From positions 1-48,909 of the forward strand of contig CALUJQ010000021.1 of the NCBI GenBank assembly GCA_944320995.1: a DNA stretch of 48,909 nucleotides. Direction: 5' to 3'. A model generated the notes under the pieces. The model was not told the origin of the DNA. It saw only the letters and a program-made list of their open reading frames with translations, and searched no databases. This DNA comes from an uncultured Barnesiella sp. GTDB taxonomy: Bacteria; Bacteroidota; Bacteroidia; Bacteroidales; Barnesiellaceae. A program made the position numbers and the translations under genes. Below are positions 41,256 through 48,909 of the stretch, piece by piece. Within the stretch, counting starts at the first letter, position 1. Each line of letters starts with the position of its first letter.

Positions 41256-42221
41256 TCAGGCCGTTATGGATACCGAGTCGCCGCTGAATACCGACAACCC
41301 CAGTTTGTTCATTATGTATTTGATGGCCAACTGGGCTTTTACCGAGTTGCCGGCTTCGTCGATAGGAGGGGCAAAAGCCGCGATACCCATGATCCCGGGA
41401 AGCACACCCATAATGCCTCCGCCTACCCCCGATTTGGCAGGGATTCCCGAGGAGTACAGCCAGTCGCCGGTATGTTCGTAGAATCCCACTGTCGCAATGA
41501 GCGACGTAATTTTCGGTGCAAAGGCAGCCTCGAATACTTGGATTCCCGTTTTGGGGTTGAGGCCTTTGTTGGCGATCGTCGCCCCGCATACCGACAGCTG
41601 CTCGGCAGTGATCCCTAAGGAACATTGTCGGGTGTAAAGATCGAGAGACAGGGAGGGTTCGTCGTAGATACGGTTGTAATTTTTCAGCAGCCAAGCGATA
41701 GAGCGGTTGTTGAAGTTCGTATCCGACTCCGAGCGATACAACTCGTCGATCAATTCGGGAGCGCTGCCCGACAAGAGCGTGATGTTGTTGACGATTGCCT
41801 CCCATTTCTTTTCCGAGTTGCCGGTGGGTTGCACCATGCTGCAAGCGGCGATGGCTCCGGCATTGACTAGGGGAGTAGAGGGGTGGTCGTTTTCGAGCAA
41901 GATGGCGAATATCGAGTTAAAAGGCAATCCTGTGGCATCGGCGCCGATCATGGAGAGAAGTTTATCGGCTCCATATTGGCGCAATACCAGTATGGCGGTA
42001 TGGACTTTCGATACCGATTCGATGCCGAATTTGTACCGGCTGTCACCGACCTCGATTGTTCTCCCGTTGGTCAGGCACACGCTTATCCCGAACAGGTCGC
42101 TGCCGATATGCGCCAGATAAGGTATGTAGTCGGCATTTTTCCCGTTGAGATTCTTGCTGTAAATCTCATGGGCCTCGTGGACGGTCTGCTCGATTTGCGA
42201 AACGGAAATTGTTTTGACCAT
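41256..42221 (-). CDS. glsA: Glutaminase A
   Basis: Hydrolyses glutamine to glutamate and ammonia; both help acid survival, since ammonia takes up protons and glutamate feeds the decarboxylase. The 321-aa protein has the serine-dependent beta-lactamase-like fold. FGIESVSKVHTAILVLRQYG near residue 66 carries the catalytic S-x-x-K. Also seen are PSTPLVNAGAIAACSMVQPT near 115, YTRQCSLGITAEQLSVCGAT near 198, and SSGIPAKSGVGGGIMGVLPG near 258. It lies five bases behind gadB and is probably cotranscribed with it. Confidence 0.95.
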   Translation of the reverse strand: MVKTISVSQIEQTVHEAHEIYSKNLNGKNADYIPYLAHIGSDLFGISVCLTNGRTIEVGDSRYKFGIESVSKVHTAILVLRQYGADKLLSMIGADATGLPFNSIFAILLENDHPSTPLVNAGAIAACSMVQPTGNSEKKWEAIVNNITLLSGSAPELIDELYRSESDTNFNNRSIAWLLKNYNRIYDEPSLSLDLYTRQCSLGITAEQLSVCGATIANKGLNPKTGIQVFEAAFAPKITSLIATVGFYEHTGDWLYSSGIPAKSGVGGGIMGVLPGIMGIAAFAPPIDEAGNSVKAQLAIKYIMNKLGLSVFSGDSVSITA

Positions 42222-42226
42222 TGTTA

Positions 42227-43669
42227 TTATTTTTTAGAATTCCGACGGTTTCCCGTATGGGTGAATACCGAACCTTTCACTTCAATGTTTTTATCTTGTG
42301 CGATACGGGAGGAGGTGGGGTATTCCAAACTCTCGAGCGACGTGATGGCATCGCGAATATCCCCCAGCAACATGTCGGCCATATCGCGGCTGAATCCTTG
42401 GCGCACGACGAGCCGCATGACCACATAGCTTTGAATATCTGCCGGCAGGGAGTAGGCGGGAACCATCCAGCCGCTTTGTCTTAGTTTATCTTGCAGGTCA
42501 TACAGCGTCCATTTCGCCGTTTGTGCATAGTCGGGATTCATGTACCAGATGAACAACGGGTTTTCTACCCGGTCGCTGTAATTGACAAAAGGTTTCATCT
42601 TGCCGATTTCGTCATGCAGGTATTTGGCAATTTCCATACTGTTGTATTGAATGGCCTTGTACCCTTGGAATCCCAGTCGGATAAATTGGTAGTACTGGCC
42701 CAAAATTTGAGCTGCCGGTCGTGAGAAGTTGAGCCCGACTTGCGTGATGTCGGCCCCCAGATAGTTGACACTGAACGACATGTCGCCGGGCAGGTATTTT
42801 TTGTCTTTCCATACGACCCAGCCCAATCCCGGATATACCAGTCCGAATTTATGCCCCGAGGTACTGATGGACAAAACCCATTTTAACCGGAAATCCCATT
42901 TCTTGTCCGGATTGAGGAATGGCAAGATAAACCCTCCTGATGCGGCATCGACGTGAATGGGAATATCGAATCCGGTTTTTTTGTTGAACTCGTCGAGTTG
43001 ACGGTCGAGAGCCTCCACGTCGTCGTTCAGTCCCGTCCATGTGACCCCTTCGATGGGAACGATGCAGATGGTGTTTTCGTCGCACATTTTCAGCGCGGCC
43101 TCCGGGTCGAGGGTAGGTTTGTCGAGCGTCAGGGGGACTTGTCTCATCTCGATTTGCCACAGTTGGGCGAATTTTTCCCAAACGATTTGATAGGCCGAAG
43201 AGATGACAAAGTTGGGCTTGTCGGTCGGTTTCCCTTGTTCCTGCCGTTTTTTGCGCCAGCGCAGCCATGCAGCCACACCGCCCAGCATACAAGCCTCGGA
43301 CGACCCGATAGCCACGGCCCCGCTTTTCCATTTCGAACTCTCGGGCGAATTCCACAAGTTGGCCATGATGTTGATACATTTGGCATTCATCACGGCGATA
43401 CGCGGATATTCCGTCTCGTCGATATAGTTGATGTTGATGGCGTCGTTCATCAATTTGGTCGCATACTCGTCCATATAAGTGGTGACGAATGTAGCGAGGT
43501 TCAGTCGGGGTTGTGTCTGGGCAAAGGTCTCGTCCTTAACCATTTGGTAAGCGATTTCGGGAGTGGTAGGAGCATCGGGAATGCGATCTACCGGGGAGGG
43601 TTTCAACATTTCGTTGGACCCGAAGACACTTGTTTTGGCGTCTCCTTCTCTTAAAAACAAATCTTTCAT
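42227..43669 (-). CDS. gadB: Glutamate decarboxylase
   Basis: A PLP enzyme converting glutamate to GABA and CO2 while consuming a cytoplasmic proton. The 480-aa length is near the family norm. Seen are ARPNLATFVTTYMDEYATKL-type sequence near residue 58, GSSEACMLGGVAAWLRWRKK near 122, HVDAASGGFILPF near 242 (PLP-binding Asp), and SISTSGHKFGLVYPGLGWVV near 270, with the PLP lysine in SGHK. The C-terminal part includes the pH-responsive tail region of the family. First in gadB-glsA, preceded by a terminator-like hairpin in the leader. GABA and glutamate exchange through gadC completes the cycle. Confidence 0.96.
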   Translation of the reverse strand: MKDLFLREGDAKTSVFGSNEMLKPSPVDRIPDAPTTPEIAYQMVKDETFAQTQPRLNLATFVTTYMDEYATKLMNDAININYIDETEYPRIAVMNAKCINIMANLWNSPESSKWKSGAVAIGSSEACMLGGVAAWLRWRKKRQEQGKPTDKPNFVISSAYQIVWEKFAQLWQIEMRQVPLTLDKPTLDPEAALKMCDENTICIVPIEGVTWTGLNDDVEALDRQLDEFNKKTGFDIPIHVDAASGGFILPFLNPDKKWDFRLKWVLSISTSGHKFGLVYPGLGWVVWKDKKYLPGDMSFSVNYLGADITQVGLNFSRPAAQILGQYYQFIRLGFQGYKAIQYNSMEIAKYLHDEIGKMKPFVNYSDRVENPLFIWYMNPDYAQTAKWTLYDLQDKLRQSGWMVPAYSLPADIQSYVVMRLVVRQGFSRDMADMLLGDIRDAITSLESLEYPTSSRIAQDKNIEVKGSVFTHTGNRRNSKK

Positions 43670-43697
43670 TGTATAATTTTTTTTGAATTAGAACTAT

Positions 43698-43728
43698 AAA
43701 AAGCCGAGTTTGTCTGGTGCGGCTTTTT
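43698..43728 (-). promoter_or_regulatory. Terminator-like hairpin in the gadB leader
   Basis: AAAAAGCCG (43698-43706) pairs with CGGCTTTTT (43720-43728). On the minus strand it lies between the region upstream and the gadB start at 43669, ending in T residues. It looks like an attenuator or the end of a short RNA. I could not find a TAnnTTTG box for gadB on the other side. Confidence 0.5.
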
Positions 43729-43875
43729 GAAGAAACAACAGCTCCGGAGAGCGAAAGTTTAGGCCGTTTGTCTATTCACACACAATTTGGCACTTGTTAA
43801 AAGATTGTCGGATAAACATTCTTGGGAGTGTGTTGTTTTCCTTGATAAAAGAGTTGACAATAAAAAAGATCATTT

Positions 43876-45084
43876 ATGAGAATAGAGACCGGACGGGGTA
43901 CGATCCCGTTCATTACGCTGTTGGGAATATGGTCCATATCGGCACTGAGTGCTCTGCCGGGGTTGGCGGTTTCGCCTATTCTCGGGCAGTTGTCCACCAT
44001 TTTCCCTCATGCTTCGGAGTTTGACATACAGTTGCTCTCTTCGCTACCCTCATTATTGACGATTCCATTTATCCTGCTCTCGGGTAAGCTCACCGAGCGG
44101 GTGAACAACGTACTGCTGTTGCAGGTGGGACTGGTCATCTTTGCGCTGAGTGGCGTGCTTTATCTCTTCTCGGGGCAAATGTGGCAGTTGATTGCCGTGA
44201 GTGCCCTGTTGGGTGTCGGGGCGGGTATCATCGTACCGCTTTCGACGGGTTTGATTTCACGCCACTTCGAGGGGCGGTACCGTACCCAACAATTCGGGTT
44301 AAGCTCGGCTATTACCAATGTGACGTTGGTTTTAGCCACAATGCTCACCGGCTATTTGGCCGAAGTGAACTGGCATCTGCCCTTTATCGTCTATTTGGCC
44401 CCAGTGTTTTCGCTGTTGCTTTCATTTTTCCTGAAAAGCGATAATACTTCGGCACAACCGGTGACGCAGACTTCGACCGGACATATCCATGTGAAGCGAA
44501 TCACGAGTTTGATGGCTTTCTACGGGCTTATTACCTATTTGGTGATTATCGTCAGTTTCAATTTGCCGTTTTTGATGGAAGAGTATCATTTCGACACAGG
44601 GGCGTCGGGGGTAATCATTTCACTCTTTTTCCTTGCGATTATGCTTCCCGGTTTTTTCCTTAATCCCGTCTTGTCGTTTTTGGGCTCTCTTACCAAGTTT
44701 ACATGCTTGTCGTGTATTGCCTTGGGGCTGTTGCTTATTCTCCTGTCGGGTAGCGAGTGGGTGCTGGGAACCGGGGCTGTTCTCATCGGGTTGGGCTATG
44801 GTGTGATGCAGCCTGTGATTTACGACCAGACCACCCGGGCGGCCGATGCGTCGAGAACGACATTTGCTTTGGCGCTGGTCATGGCCATGAACTATTTGGC
44901 CATTTTGCTCTGTCCGGTGATTATCGATTCTCTTCAAACCCTGTTTCATATCCACACGCAGCGGTTTGCTTTCGGTTTCAATTTAGGTATTACGTTGTTG
45001 GCTGTGGTGTGGGCGTACTGGAAACGGCACGATTTCCTGTTTGAAGACGCTCCCGCCGGGAGTGCCGATGGCACTTCCCGATAG
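43876..45084 (+). CDS. MFS transporter
   Basis: A 402-aa inner-membrane protein with about twelve helices of the major facilitator superfamily. It begins with a short cytoplasmic stretch, then LLGIWSISALSALPGLAVSP near residue 16, LLTIPFILLSGKLTERVNNV near 60 (loop 2-3), and LLGVGAGIIVPLSTGLISRH near 113. GVIISLFFLAIMLPGFFLNP near 242 fits the second half. The substrate cannot be told; the family includes drug and sugar exporters. It is divergent from gadB with a 206-base gap. Confidence 0.85.
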   Translation: MRIETGRGTIPFITLLGIWSISALSALPGLAVSPILGQLSTIFPHASEFDIQLLSSLPSLLTIPFILLSGKLTERVNNVLLLQVGLVIFALSGVLYLFSGQMWQLIAVSALLGVGAGIIVPLSTGLISRHFEGRYRTQQFGLSSAITNVTLVLATMLTGYLAEVNWHLPFIVYLAPVFSLLLSFFLKSDNTSAQPVTQTSTGHIHVKRITSLMAFYGLITYLVIIVSFNLPFLMEEYHFDTGASGVIISLFFLAIMLPGFFLNPVLSFLGSLTKFTCLSCIALGLLLILLSGSEWVLGTGAVLIGLGYGVMQPVIYDQTTRAADASRTTFALALVMAMNYLAILLCPVIIDSLQTLFHIHTQRFAFGFNLGITLLAVVWAYWKRHDFLFEDAPAGSADGTSR

Positions 45085-45167
45085 ACTTGCCCGTTTGCCG
45101 TTGCGGTCGTCCCCTTTCTTTATGGGTAAAGCCAATGTGCGGAGGGGAATCGTTGGGCAAATATAGA

Positions 45168-45203
45168 GATCCCAGCTGTGCGGCATGTCGCGCAGCAGGG
45201 ATC
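45168..45203. terminator. Very stable hairpin between convergent genes
   Basis: GATCCC, one mismatch, then GCTGTGCG pair with CGCGCAGC, one mismatch, and GGGATC, around the loop GCATGT. No T run follows. It lies in the 171-base gap between the MFS and kinase genes. Confidence 0.6.
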
Positions 45204-45255
45204 GGTTGGGTTATCTCGATTGAACGGAGTCTGTTTCCTTTAATCTCCGAAGGGA

Positions 45256-46344
45256 TTATCGCCCCAAGCATTCGTTGATATAAGCCTTCATGGCCGGTAC
45301 GGCAGCCTCGGCGCTTTGCAGCAGCTTGAACTGCGCGCGGGTGCGCACGAGGTTGTGCTCGGGATATTTAATTTTGTAGTAGGTGTCGCCGTTGATGTAG
45401 TCGGCGAGGAACCGCACGGCCTGCATGTAGGGGAAGAGGGTGGCGGCGTAGGGCAGGTTGTCGATTTCGACATCGGTAAGGAATACGCGGGCCGTTTCCA
45501 GATAGCCTTTGGTAAAGGCTTTGAAAATCTCCATATTGAAGCTGACATTGTCCAGATTCTGGTCGTCCTCTTCGCCGGTGTTGGCCGCCGTGCGCATGAA
45601 GTCGCCGAAGTCGGAGAAGATGTAGCTGGGCATCACGGTGTCGAGGTCGATCACGCACAATACCCGTCCGTTCTCGTCAAACATCATGTTGTTCACCTTC
45701 GTGTCGCAATGGCAAATACGTTTGGGCAGTTTCCCCTCGCGGTGCAGACGCTCGGCCAAGCACATGGCATCGGCCCGTTTTTCGATTTCGTCGAGCAGAG
45801 GGCGCACCTCGGCTACCCGGCCTACGGCATCGGCGGCTATGGCATCGCGCAACTGTTTCAGCCGGAATTCCATGTTGTGAAAGTCGGGAATCGTTTCGCC
45901 CAACTCTACCGGAATGTCGGCCAGCATGGCTTGAAAATCGCCGAAAGCCTGCCCGGCATAGTATGAAAATTCGGGGGTTACCGCCTCGTAACTTTTGGCA
46001 TTGGGGATAAAAAGAAGTATCCGCCAGTAGTTTTCACCGTCGAAATAATAGAGCTTGTTGTCGGTTGTCGGGATCAAGGTCAATACCTTGCGGTCGATGT
46101 CGGTCTCTCCCCGGGCTTCCAGTTTGTGGCGTATATGGGTGGTCACTTGGTAGAAATTGTTTTGCAACATTCCCACGTTGGTGAAAATCATGTGGTTGAT
46201 ACGTTGCAACACATAGTCGGGTGTCTCGGGGGCAACGGTGGAAACCCGGTACGAATCGTTGATGAGCCCTGTACCTAAGGGCTTGATTTCGGCAATATCG
46301 CCGGCCAGCACAAAATGTGATAAAATCTCTTTCAAGTCTTTCAT
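45256..46344 (-). CDS. Phosphotransferase family kinase, N-acetylhexosamine 1-kinase-like
   Basis: A 362-aa cytoplasmic kinase of the aminoglycoside phosphotransferase superfamily, closest in layout to NahK, which phosphorylates N-acetylhexosamines at C1. Seen: IKPLGTGLINDSYRVSTV near residue 20 (nucleotide-binding loop), YVLQRINHMIF near 44 with the ATP-contacting lysine position replaced by Arg, CHCDTKVNNMMFDENGRV near 215 (catalytic Asp and Asn), and VIDLDTVMPSYIFSDFGDF near 236 (metal-binding Asp). The open frame extends to 46557, but a TATATTTG box at 46394-46401 fixes the start at 46344. The product would be a sugar 1-phosphate, substrate type for a nucleotidyltransferase. Confidence 0.85.
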   Translation of the reverse strand: MKDLKEILSHFVLAGDIAEIKPLGTGLINDSYRVSTVAPETPDYVLQRINHMIFTNVGMLQNNFYQVTTHIRHKLEARGETDIDRKVLTLIPTTDNKLYYFDGENYWRILLFIPNAKSYEAVTPEFSYYAGQAFGDFQAMLADIPVELGETIPDFHNMEFRLKQLRDAIAADAVGRVAEVRPLLDEIEKRADAMCLAERLHREGKLPKRICHCDTKVNNMMFDENGRVLCVIDLDTVMPSYIFSDFGDFMRTAANTGEEDDQNLDNVSFNMEIFKAFTKGYLETARVFLTDVEIDNLPYAATLFPYMQAVRFLADYINGDTYYKIKYPEHNLVRTRAQFKLLQSAEAAVPAMKAYINECLGR

Positions 46345-46393
46345 GAGTAGTATGTTTTTGATTTTATTGATGTTTATGTCGTATGAAGGAGTG

Positions 46394-46435
46394 CAAATAT
46401 AGTTTTCACGTTTCATGGTATTATCTTCAAAGGTA
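46394..46435 (-). promoter_or_regulatory. Candidate -7 elements of the kinase gene
   Basis: TATATTTG (46394-46401) 50 bases before the start, and a second box TACCTTTG (46428-46435). I could not assign a good upstream TTG to the first. Confidence 0.5.
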
Positions 46436-46570
46436 CGGAAAAAGCATATATCAGTCACTCTGTTTATTGAAATTTTTATAAAAAAATCGAATCCGAAGCG
46501 AAATATAGCCCCCATTGTTATATTTGCAGCACAAAATGAGTGGCAAAAAGATAACAAAATGCAAGGAATA

Positions 46571-46601
46571 TTTGTTCCTGTCCCTTATTGTACTATCTTT
46601 G
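46571..46601 (+). promoter_or_regulatory. Promoter of the purine nucleoside phosphorylase gene
   Basis: TTTG (46571-46574), 19 bases, TATCTTTG (46594-46601): a full consensus promoter giving a leader of about 95 bases. Confidence 0.8.
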
Positions 46602-46705
46602 TGAAAATGAAAAATGGCCGACTCGGGGCAAAACAATAAAACTTGGCTTTTGCTGCCGAAGAGAGCCGTTTTCCTAAATTTAGTATTCACCAAAATATTC
46701 ATGTG

Positions 46706-47518
46706 ATGATTGAAAAAATTAAAGAAACCGCTGCCTACATTGCTTCGAAAGTGCAAGTATTGCCTAAAACCGCAATTATATTAGGGACCGGATTGGGCGA
46801 ATTGGTCAACCACATTACCGATAAGAAAGAGATTCCCTATACCGAAATTCCCAACTTCCCGGTTTCGACCGTCGAAGGGCATCAAGGGAAACTCATTTTC
46901 GGGAAACTGGGGAAAAAAGATGTTATGGCCATGCAGGGCCGCTTCCACTATTACGAGGGATATGATATGAAACAAGTCACTTTCCCGGTACGGGTGATGA
47001 AGGAGTTGGGAATCGAACATCTGTTCGTCTCGAATGCCGCAGGCGGTATGAACCCCAATTTTGCCATTGGCGACATCATGATCATTCGCGACCACATCAA
47101 TCTCTTTCCCGAGCATCCGCTCCATGGCCGCAACTACAACGAGCTGGGCGTGCGTTTCCCCGACATGAGCGAAGCCTATTCGCACCGCTTGATTGACAAA
47201 GCCCTCGAAATCGCCGAGAAAAACCACATTAAGGTACAACAAGGTGTCTATGTGGGTACACAAGGTCCCACTTTCGAGACTCCGGCCGAATATCGCTATT
47301 TCCATATCATCGGCGGCGATGCCGTGGGTATGAGTACGGTTCCCGAGGTGATTGTCGCCCGGCATGCCGGTATAGAGGTTTTTGCCGTGTCGGTGATTAC
47401 TGATTTGGGGGTGGAAGGCGTTGTGGAAAAATGCTCACACGAGGAGGTACAAAAAGCCGCTGCCGCCGCTCAACCCAAGATGAGTTTCATCATGAAAGAA
47501 CTGGTAGAACAATTTTAA
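46706..47518 (+). CDS. Purine-nucleoside phosphorylase, trimeric type
   Basis: Splits inosine and guanosine with phosphate to free base and ribose 1-phosphate, in purine salvage. The 270-aa protein fits the trimeric PNP I family. ILGTGLGELVNHITDKKEIP near residue 26 is the phosphate-binding loop. GRFHYYEGYDMKQVTFPVRV near 77 follows, then LFVSNAAGGMNPNFAIGDIM near 105. YVGTQGPTFETPAEYRYFHI near 184 contains the base-binding Glu. GGDAVGMSTVPEVIVARHAG follows. The upstream frame from 46643 uses TTG and reads as noise, so the ATG at 46706 was chosen. A hairpin separates it from thiL. Confidence 0.95.
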   Translation: MIEKIKETAAYIASKVQVLPKTAIILGTGLGELVNHITDKKEIPYTEIPNFPVSTVEGHQGKLIFGKLGKKDVMAMQGRFHYYEGYDMKQVTFPVRVMKELGIEHLFVSNAAGGMNPNFAIGDIMIIRDHINLFPEHPLHGRNYNELGVRFPDMSEAYSHRLIDKALEIAEKNHIKVQQGVYVGTQGPTFETPAEYRYFHIIGGDAVGMSTVPEVIVARHAGIEVFAVSVITDLGVEGVVEKCSHEEVQKAAAAAQPKMSFIMKELVEQF

Positions 47519-47536
47519 TTTCAATATAAAACCGCA

Positions 47537-47564
47537 GAAGCCCGTGGATTACGCCACGGGCTTC
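47537..47564 (+). terminator. Hairpin between the phosphorylase gene and thiL
   Basis: GAAGCCCGTGG (47537-47547) pairs perfectly with CCACGGGCTTC (47554-47564), then a T-rich stretch. It ends 11 bases before the thiL start, so it could terminate the first gene or affect thiL translation. Confidence 0.7.
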
Positions 47565-47575
47565 GTTTACCTTTT

Positions 47576-48619
47576 ATGGAAACAGAAAAACGTACCGAAA
47601 TAGCTTCGCTGGGAGAGTTCGGCTTGATCGACCGGCTTACGAAGCATATCCAACTCAAAAACAACTCTTCGTTGAAAGGCGTAGGCGACGATGCCGCCGT
47701 CCTCGACTATTCGGGCAAACGCGTCTTGGTTACCACCGATTTGCTGCTCGAAGGCGTACACTTCGACCTCACGTATGTGCCCTTGAAACATCTGGGATAT
47801 AAATCGGCCGTCGTCAACTTCTCCGACATTTACGCCATGAATGGCACTCCCCGGCAGATAACCGTCTCGTTGGGCGTTTCCAAACGTTTCTCGGTCGAGA
47901 ATCTCGAAGACCTTTATGCCGGTATCCAGCTTGCTTGCGACATCTATGGTGTCGATTTGGTGGGCGGCGATACCTCGGCTTCGATGACCGGTTTGACAAT
48001 CAGCATCACCTGCGTCGGCGAGGGCGACCCCGATAAAGTAGTCTATCGCAATGGCGCAAAAGAGAATGATCTCATTTGTGTAAGCGGCGACTTGGGGGCC
48101 GCCTATATGGGCCTGCAACTGCTCGAACGCGAGAAACGCGTCTTTGCTGGCGAAACCGAGTTCAAACCAGCCTTTGAAGGCCATGAATACTTGCTCGAAC
48201 GACAACTGAAACCCGAAGCCCGAAAAGACATCATCGCCGAACTCGACAAGGCTGGAATCGTCCCCACCGCTATGATGGACATTTCCGACGGCCTCTCCTC
48301 CGAGTTGCTGCACATCTGTTCGCAGAGCCACACAGGATGCCGCATCTACGAGGATCGTATCCCTATCGACTACCAGACTGCCGTCATGGCCGAGGAGTTC
48401 AATATGAACCTCGTCACTGCCGCCCTCAACGGGGGCGAAGACTATGAACTACTCTTCACCGTGCCCCTCGAAAAACATGACACCGTTGCCGCTATACCCG
48501 GCATTAGAGTCATAGGGCACATGACCAAACCCGAATTGGGCTGTTGCATGATTACCCGCGACGATACCGAAATAACCTTGCGGGCACAAGGGTGGAATTC
48601 CCTCGCCGAAGAGGAGTAG
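47576..48619 (+). CDS. thiL: Thiamine-phosphate kinase
   Basis: Phosphorylates thiamine monophosphate to thiamine diphosphate, the active cofactor. The 347-aa protein belongs to the PurM-like superfamily. Seen: EFGLIDRLTKHIQLKNNSSL at residues 13-32, KGVGDDAAVLDYSGKRVLVT with the metal-binding Asp pair, DLLLEGVHFDL near 62, KSAVVNFSDIYAMNGTPRQI near 82, DLVGGDTSASMTGLTISITC near 125, and a later MDISDGLSSELLHI near 233. The other thiamine genes are not nearby and there is no obvious TPP riboswitch in the short gap upstream. No promoter of its own is visible, so it may depend on readthrough from the phosphorylase gene. Confidence 0.95.
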   Translation: METEKRTEIASLGEFGLIDRLTKHIQLKNNSSLKGVGDDAAVLDYSGKRVLVTTDLLLEGVHFDLTYVPLKHLGYKSAVVNFSDIYAMNGTPRQITVSLGVSKRFSVENLEDLYAGIQLACDIYGVDLVGGDTSASMTGLTISITCVGEGDPDKVVYRNGAKENDLICVSGDLGAAYMGLQLLEREKRVFAGETEFKPAFEGHEYLLERQLKPEARKDIIAELDKAGIVPTAMMDISDGLSSELLHICSQSHTGCRIYEDRIPIDYQTAVMAEEFNMNLVTAALNGGEDYELLFTVPLEKHDTVAAIPGIRVIGHMTKPELGCCMITRDDTEITLRAQGWNSLAEEE

Positions 48620-48636
48620 TAAGATAACCATTGTAT

Positions 48637-48696
48637 GAGAAAATCCCGGGGAAAAGTGGAGTATGCAATCCATACCTTCCCCGGGTTCTCCTTTTT
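48637..48696 (+). terminator. Terminator after thiL
   Basis: GAGAA...CCCGGGGAA (48637-48653) pairs with TTCCCCGGGTTCTC (48677-48690), followed by CTTTTT. Confidence 0.9.
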
Positions 48697-48785
48697 AATC
48701 GGTTGATAGTTAGTGCTTATCTCCTGCATAGCATACCCATTATACTTTTAGATTCTCTTTTTTTTATGGAAAAATAGACGGTAAA

Positions 48786-48817
48786 TTTGGAGGATTCAAA
48801 TAAATCCATTACCTTTG
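48786..48817 (+). promoter_or_regulatory. Promoter of tRNA-Phe
   Basis: TTTG (48786-48789), 20 bases, TACCTTTG (48810-48817), 16 bases before the tRNA. Confidence 0.75.
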
Positions 48818-48833
48818 CACACGCAAAAATGAT

Positions 48834-48906
48834 GGTGCCATAGCTCAGATGGTAGAGCAAAGGACTGAAAATCCTTGTGTCCCCGGTTCGATTCCTGGTG
48901 GCACCA
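48834..48906 (+). tRNA. tRNA-Phe (anticodon GAA)
   Basis: A full cloverleaf: acceptor GGTGCCA with TGGCACC, D-stem GCTC/GAGC, anticodon stem AAGGA/TCCTT with loop CTGAAAA (anticodon GAA), T-loop TTCGATT. The T-stem CCCGG / CCTGG has one C-T (C-U in RNA) mismatch in its middle. The 3' CCA is not encoded: ACTT follows the acceptor stem. Confidence 0.95.
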
Positions 48907-48909
48907 CTT

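Noticed and set aside
47519..47575. TPP riboswitch ahead of thiL
   Set aside because: The gap is only 57 bases, contains one simple hairpin and lacks the conserved THI-box segments.

Overview
The window looks like a chromosomal segment of a gut-type Bacteroidales bacterium, possibly of the Barnesiella or Coprobacter sort; the genus is a guess. The reasons are Bacteroidetes-type promoters (TTG or TTTG, 19-21 bases, TAnnTTTG) ahead of many genes, few Shine-Dalgarno sequences, a DUF4890-like secreted protein, an outer-membrane beta-barrel protein with a carboxypeptidase-regulatory-like N-terminus, a short lysine-type SerA and a Bacteroidetes-style gad locus. I see no phage, transposase, CRISPR array or rRNA. 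There is one tRNA, at the right edge.

Layout. 0.1-7.4 kb: a sugar nucleotidyltransferase, a MATE exporter overlapping an AlbA_2-type protein, rpe, a DedA membrane protein, a small unknown gene with a uracil-DNA-glycosylase-family gene, and a DcaP-like porin. 7.4-11.2 kb: an AT-rich island with a duplicated promoter driving a Wza-like/Wzc-like polysaccharide export pair with no glycosyltransferases. 11.2-16.1 kb: a flavodiiron protein, serC-serA and rarA. 16.2-20.4 kb: a secreted sialidase, a Spy/DUF4890-like protein, and a MurU-like nucleotidyltransferase behind a broken kinase-RapZ fusion gene. 20.5-27.5 kb: clpB, a secreted unknown, tgt-lptG-like and an ECF sigma factor.

27.5-33.1 kb is the region I find most interesting. 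It is a five-gene minus-strand operon: ABC ATPase, membrane permease, GntR (YtrA-type) repressor, a membrane-anchored protein with a predicted beta-solenoid, and an 838-aa outer-membrane beta-barrel protein. An AGTGTA-N12-TACACT operator sits at its predicted transcription start. It looks like a repressor-controlled envelope-stress or export module spanning both membranes.

33.2-48.9 kb: a small acidic protein with an OmpA-domain protein, proS, a secreted unknown driven by a repeat-borne promoter, an OPA-family sugar-phosphate transporter, the glutamate/GABA acid-resistance locus (gadC, a K+-channel-like protein, glsA, gadB), an MFS transporter, an N-acetylhexosamine-kinase-like protein, purine nucleoside phosphorylase, thiL and tRNA-Phe.

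How they work together: glsA makes glutamate, gadB converts it to GABA while consuming a proton, and gadC exchanges glutamate for GABA. The sialidase, the NahK-like kinase and two sugar nucleotidyltransferases suggest host-glycan and cell-wall sugar use. The kinase half of the kinase-RapZ gene has been lost, which may have cut one such salvage step.
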